Shown here: piece by piece, positions 46,301 through 54,895 of the stretch
How the letters are laid out: each line of letters starts with the position of its first letter
How positions within the stretch are numbered: position 1 is the stretch's first letter
NCBI RefSeq assembly: GCF_040100845.1
Contig: NZ_JAZHSH010000001.1
Span: forward strand, 868,001-932,000
Direction of reading: 5' to 3'
Source of the DNA: Chengkuizengella sp. SCS-71B
GTDB taxonomy: Bacteria; Bacillota; Bacilli; Paenibacillales; KCTC-33759
Length of the DNA: 64,000 nucleotides
Translations under genes and position numbers: made by a program
Notes under the pieces: model-generated
Databases searched by the model: none
The model's input: only the letters and a program-made list of their open reading frames with translations
Told to the model about the DNA's origin: nothing

Positions 46301-46923
46301 TACAATTAAATAATGAATTACAATCTTATCAGTTTACATTTACAATGAACGAAGCATCTTACGACAATGGAAAGATCGTATTTGAATTAGGTCCAATAGA
46401 TGGTGAAGCAGTTGTCGGTGACGTATATTTTGATAATGTAAGTATTAAAAGAGATATCATCCAAAATGGACACTTCAGTTCTTCGATTGAACCATGGCAA
46501 GCTTGGTGGGGAGATCAATGGGCTGGTTATGCAGTTGGGGAAATAAATGCGACAGATGGACATTTGGTGATTGATATTGAGCAGACGGGGGATCAATCGT
46601 ATAGTCCACAAGTTTTTCAAAATGGTTTATATTTAGAAAATGGAAATACCTATACGGTTTCCTTTGATGCAAGCTCAAGTGTGGATAGGCAAATGAATGT
46701 AAATATTGGAAAAGAATTAACCGAAGCACCGTGGTTTATTCCATATGTAACAACACAGGTTATTGATTTGAGTATAAATCAAGAGAATTATCGTTTTACT
46801 TTTACTATGAGTGAGGACACTTTCAATAATGGGAAGATTGTTTTTGAATTAGGAAATATCGCAGGTGAAGCGATCCCTGCTACAATTAACTTAGATAATG
46901 TGAGCATTGTTGTAGGTGAATGA
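43381..46923 (+). CDS. secreted multimodular GH16 beta-1,3-glucanase (laminarinase-like)
   Basis: A 1180-residue exported enzyme. Signal peptide at 1-24 (LLALMMVLSSFQIVFAEKKG). N-terminal module about 40-130; GH16 catalytic domain about 138-380 with nucleophile Glu253, Asp255 and acid/base Glu258 in SGEIDIMEFLG. Then carbohydrate-binding modules: two CBM4/9-like (about 407-560, 572-715), one CBM6-like (QIEAENYVSMYG, about 735-865) and two near-duplicate C-terminal modules (about 873-1023 and 1026-1180, both with WWGDQW). No sorting signal, so released or wall-bound through modules. TTG start with AAAGGAG. A cre site upstream suggests glucose repression. Confidence 0.92.
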   Translation: MKKLLTLLLALMMVLSSFQIVFAEKKGNANDAPATNNFNPRASKGQLHGSTEVDVKINESVHHLAVQVASQPIEMPNVGDEVPTDFSIKNPYVALDDISGVDAEINKYLGVYLADDKNKVVDFKLLELTKGKIQKEKWNLVWEDNFDGQAIDETKWNFIQGGGGYGNNELQNYTNREENARVEDGSLILEAHEESFGGNDYTSAKLTTEGKGDWTYGKYEFRAKMPEGQGIWPAIWMMPTDYGVYDIWPSSGEIDIMEFLGHDPYTVYGTLHYGVPWTHTGQSFQLPGGESFVDDYHTFTLEWEPGEMRWYVDGILFSTQNDWFSRDPQGADNFTYPAPYDRDFYIQMNLAVGGNWPGYPDETTEFPQQFLIDYVRVYELDGEYRKAGERPGPSPHGNNDSEGREPLEDGNYIYNGGFDEDLAYWDFQPFEPDDLFGGEGEVSVVDGVLNTAITSAGDALWAIQFIQPNLPIENGERYKYSFDAWSTGDRSMMVNVSGPDHNFTRYLQDATIELTDTPQHFEFTFDMVQPTDFNARSEFNMGQASTLPVFIDNVRLEKVEKDPNASKEVLPDGNYIYNGTFDQGTNRLGFWELTTDDSADATTSVNSEIYYRELYVSIGEEGTSSDSIAVSQDHLNIEENQSYIVSFDARAVEERTIEIQLTDVDQNEIYMNESIDLSTTTKEYSKIFRMNNPTDEHALFQFLFGNDDAGVYVDNVTMKAISPPENVVGNTQIEAENYVSMYGVIAENDGQTIGFIDEGDWLQYAIDVQEAGDYVISYSVASNVDTGSLTLLTKAGSAYTGELEFNNEITEAEADGVYNMDIASTGGWNNWSIVSHAVHLEEGVQTLQIASPGVNLDWFTISTESQSQGEDLIINGTFDSVVEPTFVWWGDQWNGYAEGEASIEDGLLKVHLESLGAQSFIPQVVQEGLQFISGQTYTVSFDAKSTSPKKINVNVGRGLDTAPWFIPYVDTQQIQLNNELQSYQFTFTMNEASYDNGKIVFELGPIDGEAVVGDVYFDNVSIKRDIIQNGHFSSSIEPWQAWWGDQWAGYAVGEINATDGHLVIDIEQTGDQSYSPQVFQNGLYLENGNTYTVSFDASSSVDRQMNVNIGKELTEAPWFIPYVTTQVIDLSINQENYRFTFTMSEDTFNNGKIVFELGNIAGEAIPATINLDNVSIVVGE

Positions 46924-46950
46924 AAATATAGACATAACTAAATGATGAAT

Positions 46951-46996
46951 AACCCTAACCAAATTGCAGATTGTTTGTAAAGGTTAGGGTTTTCAT
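46951..46996 (+). terminator. terminator after the GH16 gene
   Basis: AACCCTAACC (46951-46960) pairs exactly with GGTTAGGGTT (46982-46991), followed by TTTC. The rest of the 330-base gap to selO holds only a 13-codon open frame. Confidence 0.8.
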
Positions 46997-47115
46997 TTAG
47001 GTTACAAGTTGTGATAATAGCAATTTCAATATAAATTGGATAAAATGAAAAGGAAATTAATTCTAAAGATAAGACAATGAAAGACTTAGTTAGATCAGTA
47101 CAGGAGGTTATTACA

Positions 47116-47157
47116 ATGGCAAATGAGCGTGTAATATATAACTTTTCTATTGGGTGA
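47116..47157 (+). other. 13-codon open frame with good ribosome site, possible gene remnant
   Basis: CAGGAGGT (47101-47108) stands properly before ATG 47116; the frame MANERVIYNFSIG ends at TGA 47155-47157. It may be a tiny leader peptide or the 5' stub of a lost gene. It lies at the upstream edge of the compositionally different selO segment. Confidence 0.3.
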
Positions 47158-47253
47158 AAATTTGATATGAATCTGAAGAGTAGACTAATTTTAATTTAAA
47201 ATGGAGGCATATTAATTATTAATAAACAGAAAAGGAAAAAGAAAGGAGATACG

Positions 47254-48720
47254 ATGACAAAGAAAATTGATACAGGGTGGAACTTAGATAACAGTTATGC
47301 TAGCTTGCCGAAATTATTTTTTTCCAGCCTCAATCCAAATCCTGTACATTCACCGAAGTTGATCATTTTCAATGACTCTTTGGCAACATTACTAGGGTTA
47401 AATGCTCAGGGATTACAGAGCGAAGATGGGATAGCGGTACTTGCAGGCAATCAGATTCCCGAAGGATCTTCGCCTCTCGCTCAAGCATATGCGGGGCATC
47501 AATTCGGACATTTTAATATGTTAGGGGATGGACGGGCCCTGTTACTTGGCGAGCAGATCACTCCTCAAGATGAACAGTTTGACATTCAGCTTAAGGGTTC
47601 AGGTAGAACCCCATATTCCCGCGGGGGGGATGGTCGAGCGGCACTTGGACCTATGTTGCGCGAGTATATCATCAGCGAAGCAATGTATGCTCTTGGGATT
47701 CCTACCACTCGTAGTCTAGCCGTGGTGACTACAGGTGAGTCAGTAATCCGAGAAACAGAGCTGGATGGTGCAATACTGACCCGTGCAGCCTCTAGTCATC
47801 TACGTGTTGGTACTTTTCAATACGTTGCAAATTGGGGTACAGTTGAGGATTTAAGGGTTCTTGCTGATTATACTTTACAAAGACATTTTCCAGACATTCA
47901 AGCTGACGAAAATCGATATCTTGCAATGCTTCAGGAAGTGATCAAGCGCCAAGCTTCGCTGATTGCAAAATGGCAACTGGTTGGCTTTGTTCATGGAGTA
48001 ATGAACACTGACAACATGACGATTTGTGGAGAAACCATTGATTATGGTCCTTGTGCCTTTATGGATTATTATGATTCAGCTACAGTATTTAGTTCCATTG
48101 ACATACAAGGTCGTTATGCTTATGGTAATCAGCCGTATATTGGTGGATGGAATCTTGCTCGGTTTGCTGAAACTTTAATACCGCTACTGCATGTTGATCA
48201 GGAGCAGGCTTTTAAACTGGCCCAGGATGCAATTTCAGATTTTACAGAGTTGTATCATATTAATTGGCTCTCAGGAATGAGAGCAAAATTGGGGATATTT
48301 AACGAAGAAACAGAAGATGAATCTCTTGTTAAAGATCTTCTCAGTTTGATGCAAAAGTATCGTGCGGACTATACCAATACTTTTCGCGTATTAACTTTTG
48401 ATACGCTGGAGGAAACGGACCTGTTTCGAAGTCTTGAATTTGATAACTGGCATGAGAGGTGGAAGGGGAGACTAAGCAGACAGCAAGAAGAGAAAGAAGC
48501 TTCGCATCAGTTGATGAGAAACAGCAATCCTGCGATAATCCCTCGTAACCACCGGGTAGAAGCTGCATTAGAAGCAGCGGTGAAACATGGGGACTATAGT
48601 GTGATGGAGCAGCTTCTTCATGTTCTTTCTAGTCCCTACGCTTACTCCTCCGAACAGGATGAATACTCCAAGCTGCCAGAGCCATCAACCCGTCCTTACC
48701 GGACCTTTTGTGGTACATGA
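47254..48720 (+). CDS. selO: SelO/YdiU pseudokinase-fold protein AMPylase
   Basis: A 488-residue protein with SelO text throughout: [59 protein letters not shown] and [13 protein letters not shown]. The conserved C-terminal Cys is in FCGT. SelO proteins transfer AMP to protein targets and are linked to redox stress. Length suggests an intact gene. Base composition is visibly richer in G and C than neighbouring genes, and it interrupts the glucan island, which suggests horizontal acquisition. AAAGGAGATA precedes the ATG. Confidence 0.93.
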   Translation: MTKKIDTGWNLDNSYASLPKLFFSSLNPNPVHSPKLIIFNDSLATLLGLNAQGLQSEDGIAVLAGNQIPEGSSPLAQAYAGHQFGHFNMLGDGRALLLGEQITPQDEQFDIQLKGSGRTPYSRGGDGRAALGPMLREYIISEAMYALGIPTTRSLAVVTTGESVIRETELDGAILTRAASSHLRVGTFQYVANWGTVEDLRVLADYTLQRHFPDIQADENRYLAMLQEVIKRQASLIAKWQLVGFVHGVMNTDNMTICGETIDYGPCAFMDYYDSATVFSSIDIQGRYAYGNQPYIGGWNLARFAETLIPLLHVDQEQAFKLAQDAISDFTELYHINWLSGMRAKLGIFNEETEDESLVKDLLSLMQKYRADYTNTFRVLTFDTLEETDLFRSLEFDNWHERWKGRLSRQQEEKEASHQLMRNSNPAIIPRNHRVEAALEAAVKHGDYSVMEQLLHVLSSPYAYSSEQDEYSKLPEPSTRPYRTFCGT

Positions 48721-48883
48721 CATTTTTTTCTATAACGAAAATATGAGAATCGTCAGATGTCTCTCTACTAAATGTAATTCAAGCTGAAAAGTAAGTGCTG
48801 ATTCACAAGATGTAGATAAAACTATTCATGAATAATTTTCTTTACTTATACAATACTATGAATCGAAGACAAGTTAATATCTT

Positions 48884-48900
48884 TGTGAACATTTTTCACA
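48884..48900. promoter_or_regulatory. 17-base inverted repeat upstream of transporter copy 1
   Basis: TGTGAA-CATTT-TTCACA is a perfect inverted repeat 120 bases before the first binding-protein gene. Its left part, TTTGTGAACAT, recurs at 52211-52221 and 55730-55740 and nearly at 43064. It may bind the YesN-type regulator. Confidence 0.45.
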
Positions 48901-48948
48901 TAGAGGTGAAAAATATACAAGAAATATAAGAATGACCACATAGTATTG

Positions 48949-48969
48949 TGAAATCGAATCCACTATACT
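48949..48969 (+). promoter_or_regulatory. cre-like site and -10 box of transporter copy 1
   Basis: TGAAATCGAATCCA (48949-48962) matches the cre consensus with one mismatch and touches TATACT (48964-48969). No good -35 is present, suggesting activator dependence. Confidence 0.5.
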
Positions 48970-49019
48970 TTTAGTAGGACGTATTTCACGTCAAGATAAA
49001 AAAATAGGGGGATATTGAA

Positions 49020-50327
49020 ATGAAAAAATTTAGTTTAGTTTTAATGAGTCTAATGCTTTTATTTTCTTTTGCATTAGCAGCTTGTTCTACTGAAGGCGAT
49101 ACAGAGCCAGACGAGTCAGGTAAAGAAAATCCAGGTACTGAAGCTCCATCAGATGAAGTCATTGAACTGACATTCCAAAACATTCCTAACACTGGATTAG
49201 ACGTATTAGTTGAACAATATCAAACAGAAAACCCAAATATTAAAATCAACTATCAAGAAGTTGAGTTTAATGATCATCATAACGGATTGGTAACTGCATT
49301 AGCTGCTGGATCTGGTATTCCAGACATTGCTTTTGTGGAAATTGGATTCTTAGAAACTTTTAAAGGTGATCAAGGCAACTTTACAAACCTATATGATTTA
49401 GGTGCGAAAGATGTTACTGGTGACTACTTGGATTGGAAAATCAAACAATCAGAAAATGCTGACGGCTCTTTCCTATTTGGATTACCAACAGATATTGGTC
49501 CAATGGCAATGGCTTACCGTACAGATATCTTTGAAGCAGCAGGTCTTCCAACAGACCCAGATGAAGTTTCTGCTTTAATTACAAACTGGGATGAATTTGT
49601 TGAAGTTGGTAAAACAGTGCTAGAGAAAACTGGAAAACCAATGACAGATTCAGGCAGTACAATTTATGACACAATGGTAGGTCAATTAACTGAAGTTTAT
49701 TTTGATGAGAATAACGAATTATTATTAGAATCTAACGCGGGTGTAAAGGAAGCATACGATAGAGCTACAGCAATGGTAGAAGCAGGAATTACTGCGAAAG
49801 TGGGACAATGGTCTCCAGAATGGAACGCAGGAATTAATGATGGTGGATTTGCTACATTAATGGCACCAGCTTGGATGATGAACCATATGAAGAGTACTGC
49901 ACCAGACGGTTCTGGAAACTGGAACATTGCTCAAATACCAGTTGCGTCAGGTAACTGGGGTGGCTCTTTCTTAACGGTCCCAGCGGCAACTGAACATCCA
50001 GAAGAAGCATATGCCTTTATCGAGTGGTTGTTAAGTGTAGATAATCAATATGAAATCTTTAAAGCAACAGGAAACTTCCCTTCTACACCTGGAATTTATG
50101 ACAAGCCAGAAATACAAGATTGGACAGATGAGTACTTCCAAGGAGCTTCAGTAGGGAAAATTTATGCAGAAGCTGCTTTAAAAGTTGTTCCTGTTTACTT
50201 TGGTCCTGATCATCAGACTGTGAATACTGCAATTAAAGATGCAATTAACAACGTTGAAAACAATGATGCCGATGCACAAGCAGAGTGGGATGCAGCTCTT
50301 GAAAGAGTAGAACGTGATTTAAGATAA
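49020..50327 (+). CDS. ABC sugar-binding lipoprotein, copy 1
   Basis: A 435-residue extracellular solute-binding protein of carbohydrate ABC importers. Lipoprotein signal with lipobox LALAAC, then an acidic linker and the binding domain. About 16 residues differ from copy 2 outside the linker, which differs in sequence and length. Its context implies import of beta-1,3-gluco-oligosaccharides. A hairpin at 50363 separates it from the permease. Confidence 0.93.
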   Translation: MKKFSLVLMSLMLLFSFALAACSTEGDTEPDESGKENPGTEAPSDEVIELTFQNIPNTGLDVLVEQYQTENPNIKINYQEVEFNDHHNGLVTALAAGSGIPDIAFVEIGFLETFKGDQGNFTNLYDLGAKDVTGDYLDWKIKQSENADGSFLFGLPTDIGPMAMAYRTDIFEAAGLPTDPDEVSALITNWDEFVEVGKTVLEKTGKPMTDSGSTIYDTMVGQLTEVYFDENNELLLESNAGVKEAYDRATAMVEAGITAKVGQWSPEWNAGINDGGFATLMAPAWMMNHMKSTAPDGSGNWNIAQIPVASGNWGGSFLTVPAATEHPEEAYAFIEWLLSVDNQYEIFKATGNFPSTPGIYDKPEIQDWTDEYFQGASVGKIYAEAALKVVPVYFGPDHQTVNTAIKDAINNVENNDADAQAEWDAALERVERDLR

Positions 50328-50362
50328 TAAATATATTTAAAAAATCTTATAAATAATATAAT

Positions 50363-50390
50363 GTGCGCTGATCAACTACGATCAGCGCAC
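50363..50390 (+). promoter_or_regulatory. hairpin between binding protein and permease, copy 1
   Basis: GTGCGCTGATC (50363-50373) pairs exactly with GATCAGCGCAC (50380-50390). There is no T-run, so it probably stabilises the binding-protein mRNA or reduces read-through, giving more binding protein than permease. Confidence 0.7.
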
Positions 50391-50446
50391 ATATAATCTG
50401 GATAGGATTTATTTCCATATTTTTGGTAGGAGGAGGTCGTATGGCA

Positions 50447-51367
50447 ATGAGTGCAAAATCAGATAAAAAACCTCGTTTTAAATATGGTTCACAAGCAAGT
50501 AAAGATGCATTATCAGGTTATTTATATGTAGCTCCTTTTTTTATTTTGTTTTTAACGTTCGGTATATTTCCGATTTTTTATAACTTGTATATCTCCTTAT
50601 TTAGCTGGAAATTATTTGGTGCTGAGCCAGAGTTTATCGGTTTACAAAACTATATCTGGTTATTAACGGATGATCCAACTTTTATAAAATCAGTAGTGAA
50701 TACTTTTTCCATTTGGATTATTTCTACTATACCTCAGTTATTCATCGCATTAGTGCTCGCTTATGTATTAAACCAAGCTTTTATGAAAATGAAGGATTTG
50801 TTTCGAATGGCTATTTTTATGCCATTTATCACATCCATTTTAGCGGTAACGATTATTTTTAATTCTTTATTTTCAAGAGATTTTGGTCTAATTAACTTTA
50901 TAATAGGTACCGAAGGATTAGATTGGAAAAATAATAGATTTTTAACTCATTTTGCTATAGCTACAATGGTGAATTGGAGATGGATTGGTTATAATACGAT
51001 TATTTATATGGCAGGATTACAAACAATCGGTAAGGATTTATATGAAGCAGCAACAATAGATGGGGCAAATAAAATCCAGCAGTTTTTCTATATTACGATC
51101 CCACAGCTTCGTCCTATTATTCTCTTTACGATCATCATGTCTTCTATAGGTGGCATGGCATTATTTATCGAACCATTAGTGTTCTTAGATATAAGAGGAG
51201 GATCTGCAAATCAAGGTTTAACGATGTTTTTATACTTATATGAAACTGCATTTGGAACCAAATACAATGTTGGATATTCTGCAGCCATTTCTTGGGTGAT
51301 GTTTGTCATTGTTGTATTGTTTGCATTATTGAATTGGTTTGTTACTACGAAAGTTATTAAGGATTAG
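50447..51367 (+). CDS. ABC sugar transporter permease (MalF/UgpA type), copy 1
   Basis: A 306-residue inner-membrane permease with about six helices and the EAA loop in YEAATIDGANKIQQFFYITIP, which contacts the ATPase. ATG 50447 suits AGGAGGT at 50431-50437; ATG 50441 is close to that site. A stretch of about 394 bases (50946-51339) is identical to copy 2. The second permease gene follows after 15 bases. Confidence 0.92.
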   Translation: MSAKSDKKPRFKYGSQASKDALSGYLYVAPFFILFLTFGIFPIFYNLYISLFSWKLFGAEPEFIGLQNYIWLLTDDPTFIKSVVNTFSIWIISTIPQLFIALVLAYVLNQAFMKMKDLFRMAIFMPFITSILAVTIIFNSLFSRDFGLINFIIGTEGLDWKNNRFLTHFAIATMVNWRWIGYNTIIYMAGLQTIGKDLYEAATIDGANKIQQFFYITIPQLRPIILFTIIMSSIGGMALFIEPLVFLDIRGGSANQGLTMFLYLYETAFGTKYNVGYSAAISWVMFVIVVLFALLNWFVTTKVIKD

Positions 51368-51382
51368 AAGGGATGAGAGGTC

Positions 51383-52204
51383 ATGAAAAACAGAACAGGA
51401 CGTTTTATATCTTATATATTTTTAATTATCTCATCTTTAGTTTCAGTATTTCCGTTTTATTGGATGTTTGTCATAAGTACAAATACGACTGCGGCAGCCA
51501 ATAAATTTCCACCCAAAGTTATTCCTGGTGATCAATTTTTTGCCAATCTCCAAAATGCATGGCAAAATGCAGACTTTATCACTGCTCTTTTTAACACTTT
51601 AATCGTTGCAGGGACAATCACCGTGTCTCAGCTATTTTTCTGCTCGCTAGCAGCTTTTGCTTTAGCAAGGTTGGAGTTTAAAGGACGGAAGTTCGTATTC
51701 TTATTAATTGTAAGTACGATGTTATTACCTCCGGCCAGTCCGATCCCACTATACATCATAGTAAGCAAATTTAATTGGATCAATAGTTTATCTGCGGTTA
51801 TCATCCCATTTTTAGTTGGAGCTTTTGGTGTATTTTTAATGAAGCAGTTTATAGAGTCCTCTATACATCCAGAGCTAATAGAGTCAGCTAAAATGGACGG
51901 AGCTAGAAACTTCCAAACGTATTACCGAATTGTTCTACCTATCCTTAAACCAGGATTAGCAACACTGGCTATCATTACATTTATGGGAATTTGGAATGAC
52001 TTTGTATGGCCATCTATTGTACTTAAAGAACAATCTGTTCAAACATTACAGCTAGCGGTTCGTGGTTTACAGAACGCATATAACCGTGATACAGCATTAA
52101 TCGTCACAGGCGCATTTATTACTACATTACCTTTACTTGCAATCTTTATCCCATTTAGCAGACAATTTATTGCTGGTTTAGCTGAAGGATCTGTTAAGGG
52201 GTAA
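51383..52204 (+). CDS. ABC sugar transporter permease (MalG/UgpE type), copy 1
   Basis: A 273-residue permease with six helices and the EAA loop IESAKMDGARNFQTYYRIVLP. I count about 22 residue differences from copy 2, more than in the other permease pair. No ATPase gene follows; the system probably uses a shared MsmX-type ATPase from elsewhere. Confidence 0.92.
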   Translation: MKNRTGRFISYIFLIISSLVSVFPFYWMFVISTNTTAAANKFPPKVIPGDQFFANLQNAWQNADFITALFNTLIVAGTITVSQLFFCSLAAFALARLEFKGRKFVFLLIVSTMLLPPASPIPLYIIVSKFNWINSLSAVIIPFLVGAFGVFLMKQFIESSIHPELIESAKMDGARNFQTYYRIVLPILKPGLATLAIITFMGIWNDFVWPSIVLKEQSVQTLQLAVRGLQNAYNRDTALIVTGAFITTLPLLAIFIPFSRQFIAGLAEGSVKG

Positions 52205-52256
52205 TCATGCTTTGTGAACATATTTAACGCTTAGAGGTCTATCTAAACTATTCTCA

Positions 52257-52290
52257 CCTTGATTAATTATTGTAATCAAGGTTTTTTTGT
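52257..52290 (+). terminator. terminator after transporter copy 1
   Basis: CCTTGATTA (52257-52265) pairs with TAATCAAGG (52273-52281), then seven T residues. It makes each copy its own transcription unit. Confidence 0.88.
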
Positions 52291-52351
52291 TTTGAAATAT
52301 TCAAACATATGAGATATATACAAGAAATATAAGAATTACCACATACCAAAA

Positions 52352-52372
52352 TGAAATCGCTTACATTATAAT
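52352..52372 (+). promoter_or_regulatory. cre site and -10 box of transporter copy 2
   Basis: TGAAATCGCTTACA (52352-52365) matches the cre consensus at all defined positions and adjoins a perfect TATAAT (52367-52372). Both elements are closer to consensus than those of copy 1. Confidence 0.65.
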
Positions 52373-52416
52373 TTTAATAGGACGTATTTAACGTTAAATA
52401 AAGGGGGAAATTTTAA

Positions 52417-53748
52417 ATGAAAAAATTTGGTTTAGTTTTAATGAGTCTAATGCTTTTATTTTCCTTTGCATTAGCAGCTTGTTCTACTGACGAAGGTGGA
52501 GAATCTACAAGTGACAAACCAGCTGATGAAAAACCAGCAGGTGATGAAACTCCAGCAACTGAAGCCCCATCAGATAAAGTCATTGAATTAACATTCCAAA
52601 ACATTCCTAACACTGGATTAGACGTATTAGTTGATCAATATCAAACAGAAAACCCAAATGTTAAAATCAACTATCAAGAAGTTGAGTTTAATGATCATCA
52701 TAACGGATTGGTAACTGCATTAGCTGCAGGATCTGGTATTCCAGACATTGCTTTTGTGGAAATTGGATTCTTAGAAACTTTTAAAGGTGACCAAGGGAAC
52801 TTTACAAACCTATATGATTTAGGTGCGAAAGATGTTACTGGTGACTACTTGGATTGGAAAATCAAACAATCAGAAAATGCTGACGGTTCTTTCCTATTTG
52901 GATTACCAACAGATATTGGTCCAATGGCAATGGCTTACCGTACAGATATCTTTGAAGCAGCAGGTCTTCCAACAGACCCAGATGAAGTTTCTGCTTTAAT
53001 TACAAACTGGGATGAATTTGTTGAAGTTGGTAAACAAGTTGTTGAAAAAACTGGAAAACCAATGACGGATTCAGGCACTACAATTTATGACACAATGGTA
53101 GGTCAATTAACTGAAGTTTATTTTGATGAGAACAACGAATTATTATTAGAATCTAACGTGGGTGTAAAGGAAGCATACGATAGAGCTACAGCAATGGTAG
53201 AAGCAGGAATTACTGCGAAAGTGGGACAATGGTCTCCAGAATGGAACGCAGGAATTAATGATGGTGGATTTGCTACATTAATGGCACCAGCTTGGATGAT
53301 GAACTATATGAAGAGTACTGCACCAGACGGTTCTGGAAACTGGAACATAGCTCAAATGCCAGTTGCGTCAGGTAACTGGGGTGGATCTTTCTTAACGGTC
53401 CCAGCGGCATCTGAACATCCACAAGAAGCATATGACTTTATCGAGTGGCTGTTAAGTGTAGATAATCAATATGAAATCTTTAAAGCAACAGGAAACTTCC
53501 CTTCTACACCTGGAATTTATGACAAGCCAGAAATGCAAGATTGGACAGATGAGTACTTCCAAGGAGCTTCAGTAGGGAAAATTTATGCGGAAGCTGCTTT
53601 AAAGGTTGTTCCTGTTTACTTTGGTCCTGATCATCAAACAGTGAATACTGCAATTAAAGATGCAATTAACAACGTTGAAAACAATGATGCGGATGCACAA
53701 GCAGAGTGGGATGCAGCTATTGAACGTGTAAATCGAGAATTAAGATAA
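52417..53748 (+). CDS. ABC sugar-binding lipoprotein, copy 2
   Basis: A 443-residue paralogue of the protein at 49020, with the same lipobox LALAAC and a longer Pro/Lys/Glu linker (DKPADEKPAGDETPATEAP). Changes in the binding domain are mostly conservative (for example His to Tyr in AWMMN-MKS), so ligand preference may differ slightly. Confidence 0.93.
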   Translation: MKKFGLVLMSLMLLFSFALAACSTDEGGESTSDKPADEKPAGDETPATEAPSDKVIELTFQNIPNTGLDVLVDQYQTENPNVKINYQEVEFNDHHNGLVTALAAGSGIPDIAFVEIGFLETFKGDQGNFTNLYDLGAKDVTGDYLDWKIKQSENADGSFLFGLPTDIGPMAMAYRTDIFEAAGLPTDPDEVSALITNWDEFVEVGKQVVEKTGKPMTDSGTTIYDTMVGQLTEVYFDENNELLLESNVGVKEAYDRATAMVEAGITAKVGQWSPEWNAGINDGGFATLMAPAWMMNYMKSTAPDGSGNWNIAQMPVASGNWGGSFLTVPAASEHPQEAYDFIEWLLSVDNQYEIFKATGNFPSTPGIYDKPEMQDWTDEYFQGASVGKIYAEAALKVVPVYFGPDHQTVNTAIKDAINNVENNDADAQAEWDAAIERVNRELR

Positions 53749-53790
53749 TAAGATAAAAATAAAAAAATAGCATAATTAATAAATTTTGAC

Positions 53791-53816
53791 GCGCTGATCA
53801 ATATAATGGTCAGCGC
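53791..53816 (+). promoter_or_regulatory. hairpin between binding protein and permease, copy 2
   Basis: GCGCTGATC (53791-53799) pairs with GGTCAGCGC (53808-53816, one G:U). It holds the same position as the hairpin in copy 1, with a different loop, so the stem is conserved. Confidence 0.65.
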
Positions 53817-53939
53817 TTATAATCAAGAGGGGATAAATCCCATCATGGGAGAAGTCATCGTATCAACTATACATTCATGACTAGAGCACACAATATGAAT
53901 AGGATAAGTTTACTTAACTATATGGAAGGAGGATTTCCA

Positions 53940-54878
53940 ATGGAAACACATACAAAAGTGGGTAAAAAAACTAATACAAAACCTCGTTTTCAAAAGGGTT
54001 CCCAAGCAAAAAAGGATGCACTATCAGGTTATTTATATGTTGCTCCTTTTTTTATTTTATTTTTATCGTTTGGAATATTTCCGATTTTTTATAACTTATA
54101 TATCTCCTTATTTAGCTGGAAATTATTTGGTGCTGAGCCAGAGTTTATCGGTTTACAAAACTATATATGGTTATTAACGGATGATCCAACATTTATAAAA
54201 TCAGTAGTGAATACTTTTTCCATTTGGATTATCTCTACTATACCTCAGTTATTTATCGCATTAGTGCTCGCTTATGTATTAAACCAAGCTTTTGTGAAGA
54301 TGAAGGATATGTTTCGAATGGGTATTTTTATGCCATTTATTACATCCATTTTAGCGGTAACGATTATTTTTAATTCTTTATTTTCAAGAGATTTTGGTTT
54401 AATTAACTTTATAATAGGTACCGAAGGATTAGATTGGAAAAATAATAGACTTTTAGCTCATTTTGCTATAGCTACAATGGTGAATTGGAGATGGATTGGT
54501 TATAATACGATTATTTATATGGCAGGATTACAAACAATCGGTAAGGATTTATATGAAGCAGCAACAATAGATGGGGCAAATAAAATCCAGCAGTTTTTCT
54601 ATATTACGATCCCACAGCTTCGTCCTATTATTCTCTTTACGATCATCATGTCTTCTATAGGTGGCATGGCATTATTTATCGAACCATTAGTGTTCTTAGA
54701 TATAAGAGGAGGATCTGCAAATCAAGGTTTAACGATGTTTTTATACTTATATGAAACTGCATTTGGAACCAAATACAATGTTGGATATTCTGCAGCCATT
54801 TCTTGGGTGATGTTTGTCATTGTTGTATTGTTTGCATTATTGAATTGGTTCATTACTACGAAAGTCATTAAGGATTAG
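53940..54878 (+). CDS. ABC sugar transporter permease (MalF/UgpA type), copy 2
   Basis: A 312-residue permease almost identical to copy 1 apart from its N-terminus; I count about ten differences over the shared length. ATG 53940 follows AAGGAGGA; the open frame extends upstream to 53877 without a ribosome site. The EAA loop is unchanged. Confidence 0.92.
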   Translation: METHTKVGKKTNTKPRFQKGSQAKKDALSGYLYVAPFFILFLSFGIFPIFYNLYISLFSWKLFGAEPEFIGLQNYIWLLTDDPTFIKSVVNTFSIWIISTIPQLFIALVLAYVLNQAFVKMKDMFRMGIFMPFITSILAVTIIFNSLFSRDFGLINFIIGTEGLDWKNNRLLAHFAIATMVNWRWIGYNTIIYMAGLQTIGKDLYEAATIDGANKIQQFFYITIPQLRPIILFTIIMSSIGGMALFIEPLVFLDIRGGSANQGLTMFLYLYETAFGTKYNVGYSAAISWVMFVIVVLFALLNWFITTKVIKD

Positions 54879-54895
54879 AAGGGATGTGAGGGATC

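Larger units (their letters stand above)
48913..52204 (+). repeat. tandem duplication, transporter cassette copy 1
   Basis: Homology to 52314-55717 begins in the upstream region (ATATACAAGAAATATAAGAA) and runs through binding protein, permease and permease. The copies are direct neighbours in the same orientation. Confidence 0.95.

Noticed and set aside
47254-48720. selO as a truncated pseudogene
   Set aside because: Length is normal for the family, all main motifs are present and the frame is intact to the conserved C-terminal Cys.
50423-50446. TTG start for the first permease, copy 1
   Set aside because: It lies upstream of the AGGAGGT ribosome site; ATG 50447 has proper spacing.
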